From [Zimmermannella] faecalis ATCC 13722 (GTDB taxonomy: Bacteria; Actinomycetota; Actinomycetes; Actinomycetales; Microbacteriaceae), in the NCBI RefSeq assembly GCF_000381765.1, contig NZ_KB907074.1:248001-312000 (forward strand): a stretch of 64,000 bases of DNA, given 5' to 3'. The notes below the pieces were generated by a model, which saw only the letters and a program-made list of their open reading frames with translations, had not been told where the DNA came from and did no database searches. Below are positions 39,017 to 53,509 of this stretch, piece after piece; positions within the stretch are counted from its first letter, which is position 1; each line of letters starts with the position of its first letter. The position numbers and the translations under genes were made by a program.

Positions 39017-39529
39017 ATGACCACAACGCAGAACCTCGACGCCCGCTCGGCAACCGCGTCGTACACGGTGCCCGGTGTTGAGAAGGACACCGCCGCCGAG
39101 ATCGCGACGTCGCTGCAGCAGCGGCTCAACGACCTCAACGAGCTGCACCTCACGCTCAAGCACGCGCACTGGAACGTGCAGGGCCCGAACTTCATCGCGG
39201 TGCACGAGATGCTCGACCCGCAGATTGACGCGATTCGTGCCTTCGCCGACGAGGTGGCGGAGCGCATCGTGACGCTCGGGTTCCCCGCCGTTGGCACGCC
39301 CGGCGCCCTCGTCGCCGCCCGTGACCACGACGACTACAACCTGCTGTTTGCGAACACGAGCAAGCACCTCGAAGAGATCGACGCGTTCTACGACCGGGTG
39401 ATTCTCGGCTTCCGCGAGAGCATCGACCTCAGCGGTGAGCTCGACAAGATCACCGAAGACGTGCTTATCGGGCAGAGTCGCGAACTCGAGAAGTTCCAGT
39501 GGTTCGTCCGCGCGCACCTCGAAAAGTAG
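39017..39529 (+). CDS. dps: Dps-family ferritin-like protein
   Basis: Stores iron and protects DNA from oxidative damage as a 12-subunit shell. 170 residues. The ferroxidase motif is present: KHAHWNVQGPNFIAVHEML (about 52-70), then AFADEVAERIVTLG with the second ligand set. AGGAGGT lies before the ATG. Together with the iron-import locus at 20-24 kb it speaks for active iron handling. Confidence 0.94.
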   Translation: MTTTQNLDARSATASYTVPGVEKDTAAEIATSLQQRLNDLNELHLTLKHAHWNVQGPNFIAVHEMLDPQIDAIRAFADEVAERIVTLGFPAVGTPGALVAARDHDDYNLLFANTSKHLEEIDAFYDRVILGFRESIDLSGELDKITEDVLIGQSRELEKFQWFVRAHLEK

Positions 39530-39561
39530 GCCGCACCGGCTGAACTCGGGTAACTCACCAG

Positions 39562-39591
39562 CGGCGCCCCTCCGAGGTCGGAGGGGCGCCG
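39562..39591 (+). terminator. dps terminator
   Basis: Arms cggcgcccctccg and complement, 13 bases each, around AGGT, 33 bases after the dps stop and ending just before the putative uvrB -10 element. Confidence 0.8.
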
Positions 39592-39597
39592 TAGTGT
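39592..39597 (+). promoter_or_regulatory. Putative -10 element of uvrB (leaderless type)
   Basis: TAGTGT, seven bases before the uvrB ATG, directly after the dps terminator stem. GAGGG one base before the ATG is too close to act as a normal ribosome-binding site. Confidence 0.4.
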
Positions 39598-39604
39598 TGA
39601 GGGC

Positions 39605-41671
39605 ATGGAACCTACACGTACCGTGCGACCATTCGAGGTGGTGAGCGAGTACCAGCCGGCGGGTGACCAGCCGCAGGCGATCGCGGAGCTCGCGCAGCGC
39701 GTCAACGCGGGCGAGACCGATATCGTGCTGCTCGGCGCGACGGGTACCGGCAAGTCGGCGACGACCGCGTGGCTCATTGAGCAGGTGCAGCGCCCAACGC
39801 TCGTGATGGCGCATAACAAGACGCTCGCGGCGCAGCTCGCGAATGAGTTTCGCCAGCTACTGCCCAACAATGCCGTCGAGTACTTCGTCTCGTACTACGA
39901 CTACTACCAGCCTGAGGCGTACGTGCCGCAGAGCGATACGTTCATCGAGAAAGACTCCTCCATTAACGATGAGGTGGAGCGACTCCGGCACTCGGCGACG
40001 AATTCGCTGCTCTCGCGTCGCGACGTCGTCGTGGTTTCCACGGTTTCGTGCATCTACGGCCTCGGCAAGCCGGAGGAGTACTACGACCAGATGGTCGCGT
40101 TGCACGTCGGCGACGTGATTCCGCGCGAAGACCTCATTCGGCGATTCATCGGCATGCAGTACACGCGCAACGACGTCGCGTTCCAGCGCGGCACGTTCCG
40201 GGTGCGTGGCGACACGATCGAGATCATTCCGGTCTATGAGGAGCTCGCGGTGCGCATCGAGCTGTTTGGCGACGAGATCGACGCGATCTCGATGCTCAAC
40301 CCGCTCACGGGCAATGTCGTGCGCGAGGCCGACTCCGTCAGCATCTTCCCTGGATCGCACTACGCGGCCGGCGACTCGGTCATGCACCGGGCGATGGACG
40401 GGATCCGCGATGAGCTCCGCTGGCGACTCGACGAACTGCGCGCACAAAACAAGCTCCTCGAGGCGCAGCGGCTTGAGATGCGCACGACGTTTGACCTCGA
40501 AATGATGGAGCAGATCGGGTTCACCTCGGGCATCGAGAACTATTCGATGCACATCGACGGCCGCCAGCCGGGGGAGCCGCCGCACTGCCTGCTCGACTAC
40601 TTCCCCGACGATTTCCTGCTCGTGATCGACGAGTCGCACGTGACGGTGCCGCAGATCGGCGCCATGTACGAGGGCGATGCCTCGCGGAAGCGGACGCTCG
40701 TCGACTACGGGTTCCGGCTCCCGTCAGCGCTCGACAACCGCCCCCTGCGGTGGGACGAATTCACCGAGCGGATCGGCCAGACCGTCTACCTCTCGGCGAC
40801 GCCCGGAAAGTACGAGCTCGCACGCGCCGACGGTGTCGTCGAGCAAATCATTCGGCCAACGGGACTCGTCGACCCGAAGATCGTCGTGAAACCGAGCAAG
40901 GGGCAGATCGATGACCTGCTCGAGAGCATCCAGGAGCGCATCGCGAAGCAGGAGCGCGTGCTTGTGACGACGCTCACGAAGCGCATGGCCGAAGAGCTCA
41001 CCGACTTCCTCGGCGAGCACGGCGTTCGGGTGCGCTATCTCCACTCCGACGTCGACACATTGAAGCGTGTCGAGCTGCTGAGCGAACTGCGCGCCGGCGT
41101 GTATGACGTGCTCGTGGGCATCAACCTGCTGCGCGAGGGACTCGACCTGCCCGAGGTATCGCTCGTCGCGATTCTCGATGCCGACAAGGAGGGGTTCCTG
41201 CGTTCGGCGACCTCGCTCATTCAGACGATTGGCCGGGCCGCCCGCAACGTCTCGGGCGAAGTGCACATGTACGCCGACAAGGAGACCGAGGCGATGCGCT
41301 TCGCGATCGAGGAGACCGATCGCCGGCGCGAGAAGCAGATTGCCTACAACACGGAGCACGGCATCGACCCCCAGCCGCTGCGCAAGAAGATCAACGACAT
41401 CACGGCGGTGCTCGCGCGTGAGAGCGAAGAGACTCGCGAGCTGCTTGCCGACCGGGGCGTGGATACGCGACGCAAGGCCGCGCCGAACCTGCGGCACGAG
41501 GGCCTCGCGGCAGAGGGAGCCGATCAGCTCGAGCAGATGATCGCCGACCTGAACGAGCAGATGCTCGCCGCGGCGGGGGAGCTGAAGTTCGAGCTCGCCG
41601 CCCGGCTACGCGATGAGTTGAGCGATCTCAAGAAGGACCTCCGCAATATGGAACGGGCAGGACACGCGTGA
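39605..41671 (+). CDS. uvrB: UvrABC excinuclease subunit B
   Basis: DNA helicase-like core of nucleotide excision repair that verifies lesions after UvrA. 688 residues. Walker [12 protein letters not shown] near 44, the beta-hairpin region [21 protein letters not shown] near 97, DESHVT, helicase motif [18 protein letters not shown], and a C-terminal UVR domain ([24 protein letters not shown]) that contacts UvrC. Stop overlaps the next gene by 4 bases. No LexA box of GAAC-N4-GTTC type is seen upstream. Confidence 0.97.
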   Translation: MEPTRTVRPFEVVSEYQPAGDQPQAIAELAQRVNAGETDIVLLGATGTGKSATTAWLIEQVQRPTLVMAHNKTLAAQLANEFRQLLPNNAVEYFVSYYDYYQPEAYVPQSDTFIEKDSSINDEVERLRHSATNSLLSRRDVVVVSTVSCIYGLGKPEEYYDQMVALHVGDVIPREDLIRRFIGMQYTRNDVAFQRGTFRVRGDTIEIIPVYEELAVRIELFGDEIDAISMLNPLTGNVVREADSVSIFPGSHYAAGDSVMHRAMDGIRDELRWRLDELRAQNKLLEAQRLEMRTTFDLEMMEQIGFTSGIENYSMHIDGRQPGEPPHCLLDYFPDDFLLVIDESHVTVPQIGAMYEGDASRKRTLVDYGFRLPSALDNRPLRWDEFTERIGQTVYLSATPGKYELARADGVVEQIIRPTGLVDPKIVVKPSKGQIDDLLESIQERIAKQERVLVTTLTKRMAEELTDFLGEHGVRVRYLHSDVDTLKRVELLSELRAGVYDVLVGINLLREGLDLPEVSLVAILDADKEGFLRSATSLIQTIGRAARNVSGEVHMYADKETEAMRFAIEETDRRREKQIAYNTEHGIDPQPLRKKINDITAVLARESEETRELLADRGVDTRRKAAPNLRHEGLAAEGADQLEQMIADLNEQMLAAAGELKFELAARLRDELSDLKKDLRNMERAGHA

Positions 41672-42609
41672 CGGCTGACAGGTTCGCACCGCTGACGCAG
41701 TTCGATCTCACGGCGCTCTCGCGGCGTGGCGGTTCGCTGATTGGTGCCTTCCGCTCGGCGCGGGCGACCGGCATCGTGGTGCTGGCGATCAGCTCGATCC
41801 TCGGCCTCATCACTATTGCGACGCTAGCGGGCTCAATCGTGCAGCTCGTGACGGGCGTCGATCGCACCGACTTTGCGGGCCCGACGGCGGCGCGGCTCAC
41901 GGCGATCCCGGGCGCGGTGTTTTCGCTCGTCCTCCTCGGGGTCGCGGTGTTCTTCGTCGTACGGTTTTTCAATGCGGGATTCCGGCGTCAAAGGATGGCC
42001 GAGTTCGCGCGCACGAACGGGCTCGAGTTTGTCGGCTACCGGTCGGGTGCACAGCTGCGAGGCGTGGGTTTCCAGGCGCCCGGCGACGCTCGCTGGCACG
42101 AACACGTTGTGCGAGGGAGCCTGCCGGGAGCTCGGTTTGAAGTCGGGAACTTCGAGGTCACCGAGCAGTCGAAGTCTCGCAGTGGCAAGTCGCGCACGAC
42201 GACGGTCGTGCGGTTCGCGTACCTGGCGGTTCGGCTGCCGGTGAAGCTGCCCCACACGTTCTTTGACGCCACCCAGAACGGGAAGTGGCGGGTCTTTGGC
42301 ACCGACCTCGTGCGCTGGGACCTCGAGGGCGATTTTCCCTCGCAGTTCCGCACCTTTACCGAGCGAGGGCGCGAGCGCGACATGCTCGAGATCATCACAC
42401 CCGACGTGATGCAGATCTTCTCCGACCACGGGCTCGACCATGACATCGAACTGACGGGCGACTTGCTGATACTCATGCGGCCGGGCGCGAACGTCGCCGA
42501 CCCGGCGACGATCGGGGAACTGCTCGGCGTCGGCAGCACGGTGGCGTCGAAGCTCGACGAGCGCCTCCGGAGTTGGCAGCGACCCGGGCAGGAAAGGAAC
42601 CACCCATGA
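41668..42609 (+). CDS. Unknown membrane protein, paralogue of the next gene
   Basis: 313 residues. Two hydrophobic segments near 30-58 and 76-100, then a soluble C-terminal domain of about 210 residues. I do not recognise the family; in layout it recalls DUF3137-like proteins, unverified. The C-terminal block [11 protein letters not shown], then [18 protein letters not shown] and LLILMRPG is shared almost word for word with the next gene. GTGA overlap with uvrB and ATGA overlap with the paralogue, so all three are coupled. Confidence 0.8.
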   Translation: MTADRFAPLTQFDLTALSRRGGSLIGAFRSARATGIVVLAISSILGLITIATLAGSIVQLVTGVDRTDFAGPTAARLTAIPGAVFSLVLLGVAVFFVVRFFNAGFRRQRMAEFARTNGLEFVGYRSGAQLRGVGFQAPGDARWHEHVVRGSLPGARFEVGNFEVTEQSKSRSGKSRTTTVVRFAYLAVRLPVKLPHTFFDATQNGKWRVFGTDLVRWDLEGDFPSQFRTFTERGRERDMLEIITPDVMQIFSDHGLDHDIELTGDLLILMRPGANVADPATIGELLGVGSTVASKLDERLRSWQRPGQERNHP

Positions 42610-43481
42610 CGACGACCGACGGCGCATTCACCCGGTTCGACCTCTCGCCCCTTCGGGGAAGCAAGATCCCGTTTGGCCGGTTGCTGCTCGCGATGTTCCA
42701 GCACGCGACGTCGCAGTCACTCGCGAGCGTGACGGCGCTCATCATCGGCACCGGCATGGTGATTCGCACGCTCGTCGGCGGCACGAGCGGGTTCCTGGCC
42801 CTGCTCGGGGCGTTCGTGCTCGTGACCGGCGTCGTGCTCGCGTTTACGGCCGTCATCACTGCCCGGCGCCAACTGCGGCTCGCGGCATTCGCCGAACGCA
42901 ACGGGCTTGACTTCACCGCCCGTGCCGACGGCGTCAGGTATCCGGGCGCGGCCTTTGAGATTCGCGGAGACCGGCACACGCACACGGGCGTCGTCTCGGG
43001 CACCGCGCGGGGCGGTGCCTTCGCGATCGGCAACTACAAGGTAACGCGCCGGAAGCGCGACAGCGATGGCGGCCACACCACGACCACGGTGACCGAGTTC
43101 GGCTATCTCGTAACGTCCGTGGCGCTGCGGCTCCCGCGCATCCTGCTTGACGCGAAGGGGAACGGCACGCTGGCGCTGAACCGCCACGGACTCGTGAAGT
43201 GGGATCTCGAGGGCGACTTCCCGGTCGCCTTCACCACGATGTGCGTGCCAGGACAAGAGCGCGACATGCTCGAGGTGCTGGCCCCCGACGTCATGCAGGT
43301 GTTTTCTGACTACCTCACCGACTTCGACATCGAAATTATCGGAAGCCGACTGTTTCTCATGCGCAAGGATCGGCACACCGCCGCGCCCGGCGAGATCGCG
43401 GCGTACCTCGCGGCCGCCGACCGGCTCGTCGTCGAGCTCGTCGAACGCCTGCCATTCCATCGCATCGGGCCGACGGGATAG
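42606..43481 (+). CDS. Unknown membrane protein, paralogue of the previous gene
   Basis: 291 residues from ATG at 42606 (GAAAGG eight bases upstream). Two membrane segments near 39-57 and 62-84, then a soluble domain with [37 protein letters not shown] and LFLMRKD, matching the neighbour. An earlier in-frame start would add eleven residues but overlaps the previous gene by 37 bases. Function unknown; the position between uvrB and uvrA does not by itself show a repair role. Confidence 0.8.
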   Translation: MTTTDGAFTRFDLSPLRGSKIPFGRLLLAMFQHATSQSLASVTALIIGTGMVIRTLVGGTSGFLALLGAFVLVTGVVLAFTAVITARRQLRLAAFAERNGLDFTARADGVRYPGAAFEIRGDRHTHTGVVSGTARGGAFAIGNYKVTRRKRDSDGGHTTTTVTEFGYLVTSVALRLPRILLDAKGNGTLALNRHGLVKWDLEGDFPVAFTTMCVPGQERDMLEVLAPDVMQVFSDYLTDFDIEIIGSRLFLMRKDRHTAAPGEIAAYLAAADRLVVELVERLPFHRIGPTG

Positions 43482-43488
43482 GCTGCTC

Positions 43489-43530
43489 GGCCTGCGCCGC
43501 AAGCGAATTTCGGCGATCGTGTCGCAGGCC
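43489..43530. other. Inverted repeat upstream of uvrA
   Basis: ggcctgcg and its complement cgcaggcc, with a 26-base loop, in the 66-base gap before uvrA. Possible weak terminator of the preceding pair or an operator for uvrA. Confidence 0.35.
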
Positions 43531-43535
43531 CGGCG

Positions 43536-43541
43536 TACCCT
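43536..43541 (+). promoter_or_regulatory. Putative -10 element of uvrA (leaderless type)
   Basis: TACCCT followed by six bases (tgacgg) and the uvrA GTG. No Shine-Dalgarno sequence is apparent. Confidence 0.4.
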
Positions 43542-43547
43542 TGACGG

Positions 43548-46430
43548 GTGCCGAAGACTACCGCGAACACCAGCCAGCTCACCTCGTTGCGTGTGCAGCA
43601 CGCGAGGGTACACAACCTGAAGAACGTCGACGTCGAGGTTCCCCGCGACAGCCTCGTCGTGTTCACGGGCCTGTCGGGCTCCGGCAAGTCATCGCTCGCA
43701 TTCGACACCGTCTTTGCCGAGGGGCAGCGCCGCTACGTCGAGTCGCTCTCGTCGTATGCGCGCATGTTCTTGGGGCAGGTCGACCGCCCCGACGTCGATT
43801 TCATCGAGGGCCTGAGCCCAGCGGTGTCGATCGACCAGAAGTCGACGAACCGCAACCCCCGGTCGACCGTTGGCACGATCACCGAGATTTACGACTACAT
43901 GCGCCTGCTCTGGGCGCGCGTCGGAACGCCGCACTGCCCGGAGTGCGGTGAGAAGATTCAGGCATCGACGGTGCAGCAGATCGCCGACACGCTCATGGAG
44001 CTCGAGCGCGGCACTCGGTATCAGGTGTTGGCGCCCGTCGTGCAGCAGAAGAAGGGCGAGTTCGTCGACCTGCTGCAGTCGCTCTCGCAGCAGGGTTTCG
44101 TTCGTGCTCTCGTCGACGGCGAGCGGGTGCAGTTGTCGAACCCGCCGACGCTGAAGAAGTCGTATAAGCACGATATTTCGGTCATCGTCGACCGCCTCGT
44201 CGCGAGCGATGACCTGCTCGGCCGCCTCACCGACTCACTCGAGACCGCGCTGCGGCTCGCGAACGGGCGAGTGCTGATTCAGTACGTTGACGCCGAGGGC
44301 GAGGCTGCCGAAGAGTCGTTCTCCGAGAACCTTGCGTGCCCGAACGGGCATCAGCTCGCCCTCACCGAGATCGAGCCCCGTACGTTCTCGTTCAACGCGC
44401 CGTTCGGCGCGTGCCCCACGTGCGACGGTCTTGGCATTCGCATGGCGGTCGACGAGGAACTCATGATCGGCGACCCAGAAGCATCGATCGCCGACGGGGC
44501 GATCCTGCCGTGGTCGTCGCAGGGTAAGTCGCTCTACCAGTACTACGAGCGGCTGCTCCACGGGGTCGCCGACGAGCTCGGCTTCGACCTGACGACGCCG
44601 TGGCGCAAGCTACCGAAGCAGGTGCAGCAGACACTGCTGCGGGGGAAGGACTTCAAGGTTCGGGTCAAGTACCGGAACCGCTTCGGTCGGTCGGTCACCT
44701 ACTCGTCGGGCTTTGAGGGCGTGATTCCCTACATTGAACGCCAGTTCGCCGAGGCGGACTCCGACGCGAAGCGCGATCGGTGGTCGCAGTTCCTGCGTGA
44801 GGTGCCGTGCCCGGCCTGTGATGGCACGCGCCTCCGCCCCGAGGTGCTCGCGGTCACGGTCGCCGGCAAGTCGATCGCTGACGCCACCTTCATGTCGCTC
44901 GACGACGCGCTCGAGTTCTTCACGAACATCGACCTCACCGAGCGCGAGGCGAAGGTCGGCGCGCAGGTGTTGCGGGAGCTGCGGTCCCGCCTCGAGTTTC
45001 TTACCGAGGTCGGCCTCAGCTACCTCGACTTGGCACGCTCGGCGGGCTCACTTTCGGGCGGGGAGGCGCAGCGTATCCGCCTCGCGACGCAGATCGGCGC
45101 GGGGCTCACGGGTGTGCTGTACGTGCTCGACGAACCATCGATCGGGCTGCATCAGCGCGACAACCGTCGACTCATCGAGACGCTCGAGAAGCTTCGCGAC
45201 CTCGGCAACACGCTCATCGTCGTCGAGCACGACGAGGATACGATTCGCACCGCCGACTGGATCGTCGACATCGGCCCCGGCGCCGGCGAGTTCGGAGGCG
45301 AAGTCGTCCACTCGGGCAGCTACGAAGGGCTCATCAAGAATTCGAAGTCGATCACGGGCGACTATCTCGCGGGTCGACGTGAGATCACGACGCCGTCGAA
45401 GCGCCGCAAGATCGATAAGAAGCGCAAGCTCACCGTCGTCGGTGCCCGAGAGAACAACCTGAAGAACGTCACGGTCGACTTCCCACTGGGTGTCTTCACG
45501 GCGGTGACCGGCATCTCGGGCTCGGGCAAGTCGTCGCTCGTGAACGACGTGCTCGAGAAGGTACTCGCAAACAAGCTGAACGGCGCTCGTCAGGTGCCGG
45601 GCAAGCACACGCGAGTCAACGGCATCGACCAGCTCGATAAGGTCGTGCACGTCGACCAGGCGCCCATCGGGCGCACGCCGCGCTCGAACCCGGCTACTTA
45701 CACGGGCGTGTTCGACCGCATCCGGAACCTGTTCGCCGAGACACCCGAGGCGAAGGCTCGCGGCTACCAGGCGGGACGCTTCTCGTTCAACGTCAAGGGT
45801 GGCCGCTGCGAGGCCTGCCACGGTGACGGCACCCTGAAGATCGAGATGAACTTCCTGCCCGACGTCTACGTGCAGTGCGAGACCTGCCACGGCAAGCGGT
45901 ACAACCGCGAGACGTTGCAGGTGCTCTACAAGGGCAAGAACATCGCCGAGGTACTCGAGATGCCGATCGACGAGGCCGCCGAGTTCTTCGCGCCGATCAC
46001 GTCGATTCACCGGTACCTCCGCACGCTGGTCGACGTGGGGCTCGGATACGTGCGGCTCGGGCAGGCGGCGACGACGCTCTCGGGTGGCGAGGCGCAGCGG
46101 GTGAAGCTCGCGACCGAACTCCAGAAGCGCTCGAACGGCCGCACGGTCTACGTGCTCGACGAGCCGACGACTGGCCTTCACTTCGAAGACGTGCGGAAAC
46201 TTCTGCTCGTGCTCGAGGGGCTCGTCGAGAAGGGCAACACGGTCATCGTCATCGAGCACAACCTCGACGTGATCAAGAGCGCCGACTGGGTGATCGACAT
46301 GGGCCCCGAGGGCGGAGCGGGAGGCGGCACGGTCGTCGCCGAGGGCACGCCCGAGGATGTCGCGACCGTGCCCGACAGCGCGACGGGGGAGTTCCTCGCC
46401 GAACTGCTCGGCATCGCCAGATCGTCGTGA
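43548..46430 (+). CDS. uvrA: UvrABC excinuclease subunit A
   Basis: Damage-scanning ATPase of nucleotide excision repair. 960 residues with two ABC modules: Walker [21 protein letters not shown] near 43 and [15 protein letters not shown] near 655; signatures [15 protein letters not shown] and [13 protein letters not shown]. Two zinc modules: the second is [27 protein letters not shown]-like; the first begins CPNGH rather than CPxC, an actinobacterial variation in which His may be a ligand. GTG start, no clear ribosome-binding site. The stop overlaps uvrC. Confidence 0.97.
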   Translation: MPKTTANTSQLTSLRVQHARVHNLKNVDVEVPRDSLVVFTGLSGSGKSSLAFDTVFAEGQRRYVESLSSYARMFLGQVDRPDVDFIEGLSPAVSIDQKSTNRNPRSTVGTITEIYDYMRLLWARVGTPHCPECGEKIQASTVQQIADTLMELERGTRYQVLAPVVQQKKGEFVDLLQSLSQQGFVRALVDGERVQLSNPPTLKKSYKHDISVIVDRLVASDDLLGRLTDSLETALRLANGRVLIQYVDAEGEAAEESFSENLACPNGHQLALTEIEPRTFSFNAPFGACPTCDGLGIRMAVDEELMIGDPEASIADGAILPWSSQGKSLYQYYERLLHGVADELGFDLTTPWRKLPKQVQQTLLRGKDFKVRVKYRNRFGRSVTYSSGFEGVIPYIERQFAEADSDAKRDRWSQFLREVPCPACDGTRLRPEVLAVTVAGKSIADATFMSLDDALEFFTNIDLTEREAKVGAQVLRELRSRLEFLTEVGLSYLDLARSAGSLSGGEAQRIRLATQIGAGLTGVLYVLDEPSIGLHQRDNRRLIETLEKLRDLGNTLIVVEHDEDTIRTADWIVDIGPGAGEFGGEVVHSGSYEGLIKNSKSITGDYLAGRREITTPSKRRKIDKKRKLTVVGARENNLKNVTVDFPLGVFTAVTGISGSGKSSLVNDVLEKVLANKLNGARQVPGKHTRVNGIDQLDKVVHVDQAPIGRTPRSNPATYTGVFDRIRNLFAETPEAKARGYQAGRFSFNVKGGRCEACHGDGTLKIEMNFLPDVYVQCETCHGKRYNRETLQVLYKGKNIAEVLEMPIDEAAEFFAPITSIHRYLRTLVDVGLGYVRLGQAATTLSGGEAQRVKLATELQKRSNGRTVYVLDEPTTGLHFEDVRKLLLVLEGLVEKGNTVIVIEHNLDVIKSADWVIDMGPEGGAGGGTVVAEGTPEDVATVPDSATGEFLAELLGIARSS

Positions 46431-48292
46431 GCACCTACCTCGACTGGCGACCGAAGCCGGCGGATATCCCGAACGCCCCGGGGGTCTACCGCTGGCTCGA
46501 TGCTGGCGGGCGAATCCTCTACGTCGGGAAGGCGAAGCGGCTGCGGCAGCGACTCGCGAACTATTTCGCGCCGCTCGAGACGCTGCCGGAGCGGACGCGA
46601 CGCATGGTCACGACCGCCGCGAGTGTTCGCTGGACGGTCGTGCAGAACGAGATCGAGGCGCTGCAGCTCGAGTACACGCTCATTCAGGAGTACGCGCCGC
46701 CGTTCAACGTGCGGCTGAAAGACGACAAGTCGTACCCGTTCATGGCGATCACGCTCGCCGATGAGTCGCCGAGGGTCATGGTGACACGGAACACGAAGCT
46801 GCGCGGGGCCCGGTACTTCGGCCCGTATCCGAAGGTGTGGGCGGTCAACGAGGCGATCGACCTCATGATTCGCGTCATGCCGATTCGCACCTGCAATGAT
46901 TCGAACTATCGCCGGGCCATGCAGTCGGGCAAGCCCTGTTTCGCGGGCCAGATCGGGCGGTGCGGCGGACCCTGCAGCCAGACCGTTTCGATCGAGGAGC
47001 ACCGAGCTCGCGTCGACGAGTTCGTGCGCATCATGGAGACATACGACCGGGGCATCCTCGACCAGCTCACGAACGAGATGCGGGCGGCTGCCGAAGAGTT
47101 TCGGTACGAGGACGCTGCGAGGCTTCGCGACCGCATTTCGGCGTTCGAGGCGGTGCTCTCGAAATCGGCGGTTGTGCTCCCCGACAACGCCGACGCTGAC
47201 GTCTACGGCATCGCCGAGGACGAGCTCGCGGCCTCGGTGCAGCTGTTTTCCGTGCGCCGCGGCCGAATCCGCGGCGTGCGCGGTTGGGTGCTCGACAAGG
47301 AGCTCGACGTCGACACGGGCACGCTCGTGCAGCAGGTGTTGCAGGACGTCTACGGGGCGCAGGAGCAGGTGCCGGCGCGCGAGGTCATCGTGCCGACGCT
47401 GCCCGACGACCACCAGGCACTCGCCGAGGTGCTCGCGAAGATTCGCGGCGCGAAGGTCGCCCTGCGCACGGCCCAGCGCGGCGTCAAAGCCGAGCTGCTG
47501 AAGACCGCGCAGGTGAACGCACTCGAAGCCCTCAAACAGTACAAGCTCAAGCGCACGGCCGATTTCGTGGCCCGCACCGATGCGCTGAACGACCTGCGTG
47601 AATCCCTCGGGATGGCCGAAGCACCCCTGCGCATCGAGTGCTACGACGTCTCGCATCTGCAGGGCACGGGCGTCGTCGCCTCGATGGTCGTGTTCGAAGA
47701 CGGGCTCCCGAAGAAGCGCGACTATCGGCGCTTCAACATCGCGAACACGACCGACGACACCGATTCGATCTACCAGGTGCTCACGCGCAGGCTCGCACAC
47801 CTCGACGAGGCAGAATCGCGGCAGGAGGGCGACAAGTTCGCCTACCGGCCACAGCTGCTGCTCATCGATGGCGGCCAGCCACAGGTGGCCGCCGCGAAGC
47901 GGGCCCTCGACGAAGCTGGCGTCGGCGAGATCGCGATCGTGGGCATCGCGAAACGGCTCGAGGAGCTCTGGCTTCCCGACGACGATTTCCCCGTGATCCT
48001 GCCACGCTCGTCCGAAGCACTGTTCCTCGTGCAGCGGCTCCGTGACGAGGCGCATCGATTCGCGATCACGGCGCAGCGAAAATCGCGGGGGAAGGACATC
48101 CGGTCGCAGCTCGCCGATGTTCCGGGGCTCGGGCCGGCGCGCATCCGCGAGCTCCTGCGACACTTCGGCTCGGTGAAGCGGCTGCGGGAGGCGAGCGAAT
48201 CCGAGCTCTGCGAGGTGAAGGGCATTGGGGCCGCGACGGCCGAGGCGATTCGAGCCGCGCTTTCGCCGAGAAACTCAGGCGAGACTCGGTAG
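46427..48292 (+). CDS. uvrC: UvrABC excinuclease subunit C
   Basis: Makes both incisions in excision repair. 621 residues from the GTG that overlaps the uvrA stop. GIY-YIG nuclease domain at the start ([25 protein letters not shown]), UVR domain near 200-235 ([21 protein letters not shown]), RNase H-like half with [21 protein letters not shown] and [10 protein letters not shown], and C-terminal tandem helix-hairpin-helix ([22 protein letters not shown]). The larger frame upstream is antisense-free overlap with uvrA and is not used. Confidence 0.96.
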   Translation: MSTYLDWRPKPADIPNAPGVYRWLDAGGRILYVGKAKRLRQRLANYFAPLETLPERTRRMVTTAASVRWTVVQNEIEALQLEYTLIQEYAPPFNVRLKDDKSYPFMAITLADESPRVMVTRNTKLRGARYFGPYPKVWAVNEAIDLMIRVMPIRTCNDSNYRRAMQSGKPCFAGQIGRCGGPCSQTVSIEEHRARVDEFVRIMETYDRGILDQLTNEMRAAAEEFRYEDAARLRDRISAFEAVLSKSAVVLPDNADADVYGIAEDELAASVQLFSVRRGRIRGVRGWVLDKELDVDTGTLVQQVLQDVYGAQEQVPAREVIVPTLPDDHQALAEVLAKIRGAKVALRTAQRGVKAELLKTAQVNALEALKQYKLKRTADFVARTDALNDLRESLGMAEAPLRIECYDVSHLQGTGVVASMVVFEDGLPKKRDYRRFNIANTTDDTDSIYQVLTRRLAHLDEAESRQEGDKFAYRPQLLLIDGGQPQVAAAKRALDEAGVGEIAIVGIAKRLEELWLPDDDFPVILPRSSEALFLVQRLRDEAHRFAITAQRKSRGKDIRSQLADVPGLGPARIRELLRHFGSVKRLREASESELCEVKGIGAATAEAIRAALSPRNSGETR

Positions 48293-48346
48293 GCTGGCTC
48301 CGAACGGCGGCGCCGTGACAACCTTCCCCGGCGTGAGGAGCACAGC

Positions 48347-49261
48347 GTGACTTTTGGCGGAAATGACCCGACCGTGCCGGCCCAGGTGGGCGGCGAGGAA
48401 CGGCAAGAAATTACCATCGTGACCGGTATGTCCGGCGCGGGCCGTTCCACTGCGCTCAAAGGGTTCGAGGATCTCGGCTGGTTCGTCGTCGACAACCTGC
48501 CGCCGCAGATGATTCGGCCCCTGGTCGAGGTCGCAGCCAAGGCGCGCGACTCACTGCCGAAGCTCACGGTCGCGGTCGATATTCGCGGGGGCAAGCTGCT
48601 TGAGCAGTTCGACTCGTTCGTCAACGAACTGCGGAAGACCCACGAGGTCTACGTGCTGTTCCTCGACGCGACAAACGACACGCTCGTGCGGCGCTACGAG
48701 TCGTCGCGACGGCCGCACCCGATGCAGGAAGACGGCGACACGATTCTCGACGCCCTCGAGCGCGAACGCGTGCGCCTGCGCGAGATCCGCAGCATGGCCG
48801 ACATCATCATCGATACCTCCGAACTCAACGTGCACGAGCTCGCGCGGCGCATTTCGGAGCGGTTCGGCGCGCCCGACCAGGACCGCATCCGTCTGACCGT
48901 CATGAGCTTCGGCTTCAAGTACGGGCTCCCGGTCGACGCCGACCTCGTACTCGACATGCGATTTCTGCCAAACCCATTCTGGAATCCGGAGTTGCGCCCG
49001 TACAACGGCCGTGACAAGCGGGTTTCGGAGTACGTGCTCGCACAGCCGGGTGCGCGCGAGTTCGCCGACAACTTCCTCGCCATGATCGAGCCCGTGCTTT
49101 CGGGGTATTCCCGAGAGAACAAGCGGCACGCACTCATCGCGGTGGGATGTACCGGCGGCAAGCATCGGTCGGTCGCGATGACGGAGTATCTCGCGAACCA
49201 ACTGCGGGGTCGCGACGACGTGGCGATCTCGGTGAAGCACCGCGATCTCGGGCGGGAGTAG
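48347..49261 (+). CDS. rapZ: RapZ/YvcJ-family nucleotide-binding protein
   Basis: 304 residues. Walker A GMSGAGRSTALKGFEDLGW at about 27-45 and the conserved C-terminal block IAVGCTGGKHRSVAMTEYLA near 263. In E. coli RapZ is an RNase adaptor for glmZ sRNA; in Gram-positives YvcJ has GTPase activity and an unclear role. It is the usual neighbour of whiA in actinobacteria and firmicutes. GTG start with GGAG upstream. Confidence 0.94.
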   Translation: MTFGGNDPTVPAQVGGEERQEITIVTGMSGAGRSTALKGFEDLGWFVVDNLPPQMIRPLVEVAAKARDSLPKLTVAVDIRGGKLLEQFDSFVNELRKTHEVYVLFLDATNDTLVRRYESSRRPHPMQEDGDTILDALERERVRLREIRSMADIIIDTSELNVHELARRISERFGAPDQDRIRLTVMSFGFKYGLPVDADLVLDMRFLPNPFWNPELRPYNGRDKRVSEYVLAQPGAREFADNFLAMIEPVLSGYSRENKRHALIAVGCTGGKHRSVAMTEYLANQLRGRDDVAISVKHRDLGRE

Positions 49262-49313
49262 CGCGGGGGTACGATTGCCCTCGTTCATTTTTCGCCGCAG
49301 GAAGGATTCGACC

Positions 49314-51408
<2,095 letters not shown>

Positions 51409-51439
51409 CCGTTCACGACCACCATCGAGGGAGACCACT

Positions 51440-52644
<1,205 letters not shown>

Positions 52645-52651
<7 letters not shown>

Positions 52652-53436
52652 CGACGCGCACGCCCCTCATGGCGGGCAACTGGAAGATGAACATGACGCA
52701 TCTCCAGGCGATCGCATTCGTACAGAAGCTCGCGTGGACGCTGAAGGACGCCGACCACGACTACGACCAGGTCGAGGTCGCCGTGTTCCCGCCGTTCACC
52801 GACCTGCGCAGCGTGCAGACGCTCGTCGAGTCCGACAAGCTGCAGCTCGCGTACGGTGGCCAGGACCTCTCAAAGCACGACTCGGGCGCTTACACGGGGG
52901 ATATCTCCGGCGAGTTTCTCGCGGCGCTTGGCGCGAAGTACGTGCTCGTCGGGCACTCGGAACGGCGCACCATTCACGGTGAAGATGATGACGAGTGCCG
53001 CGCGAAGGTGCAGGCCGCGTTGAAGCACGGGCTCCTCCCCGTGCTCTGTGTTGGCGAGACCCTCGAGCAGCGTGAGGCGACCGACACGCCGTGGGACGTC
53101 GCCACGACCCAGCTCGCGGCCGCACTCACCGACCTTCCGGAGTCGGCCGAGATCGTGGTTGCCTACGAACCCGTGTGGGCGATCGGTACCGGCAAGGTGG
53201 CGACCGCCGAGCAGGCCCAGGAGGTGTGCGGCGCGATCCGTGGCGCACTTCGTGAACTGATCGGGGAGGAGCGGGCCGCGGCCACGCGCATCCTGTACGG
53301 CGGTTCGGTGAAGCCCGACAACGTCGTAAGCATCATGCGCGAGCCCGACATCGACGGTGCGCTCGTGGGTGGCGCGAGCCTGAAGATCGACGATTTTTCG
53401 TCGATTGTTCGATACCGCAGCCACGTCGGCGCCTAG
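52645..53436 (+). CDS. tpiA: Triosephosphate isomerase
   Basis: Interconverts dihydroxyacetone phosphate and glyceraldehyde 3-phosphate. 263 residues. Active-site Lys14 in MAGNWKMN, His in VGHSERR near 103 and Glu in [11 protein letters not shown] near 174; YGGSVKPDN holds the phosphate loop. ATG start lies inside the end of pgk, so translation is coupled. Confidence 0.96.
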
Positions 53437-53451
53437 CAGCAACGTGTCGCC

Positions 53452-53457
53452 TATACT
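53452..53457 (+). promoter_or_regulatory. Putative secG -10 element
   Basis: TATACT, the closest match to the -10 consensus in this part of the window. It overlaps the left base of the following hairpin. It would produce a leader of about 45 bases before secG. Confidence 0.4.
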
Positions 53458-53490
53458 CGGACGAGGCCCATTTTGGGCCCGTCCGAGTAT
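53453..53490 (+). terminator. Hairpin with T-tract between tpiA and secG
   Basis: Outer arms of 10 bases (atactcggac / gtccgagtat), one bulged A, then ggccca paired with tgggcc, followed by tggttttt. It has the form of an intrinsic terminator after the glycolytic genes, but lies only 20 bases before secG. Confidence 0.7.
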
Positions 53491-53509
53491 TGGTTTTTGA
53501 GAGGACTTC

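Noticed and set aside
39530-39604. LexA/SOS box before uvrB or uvrA
   Set aside because: No GAAC-N4-GTTC or close variant is present in either upstream gap, so SOS control cannot be claimed.
38243-39814. 523-codon reverse frame covering YigZ, dps antisense and part of uvrB antisense
   Set aside because: Only the last 222 codons match the YigZ family. The upstream part is antisense to dps and uvrB.
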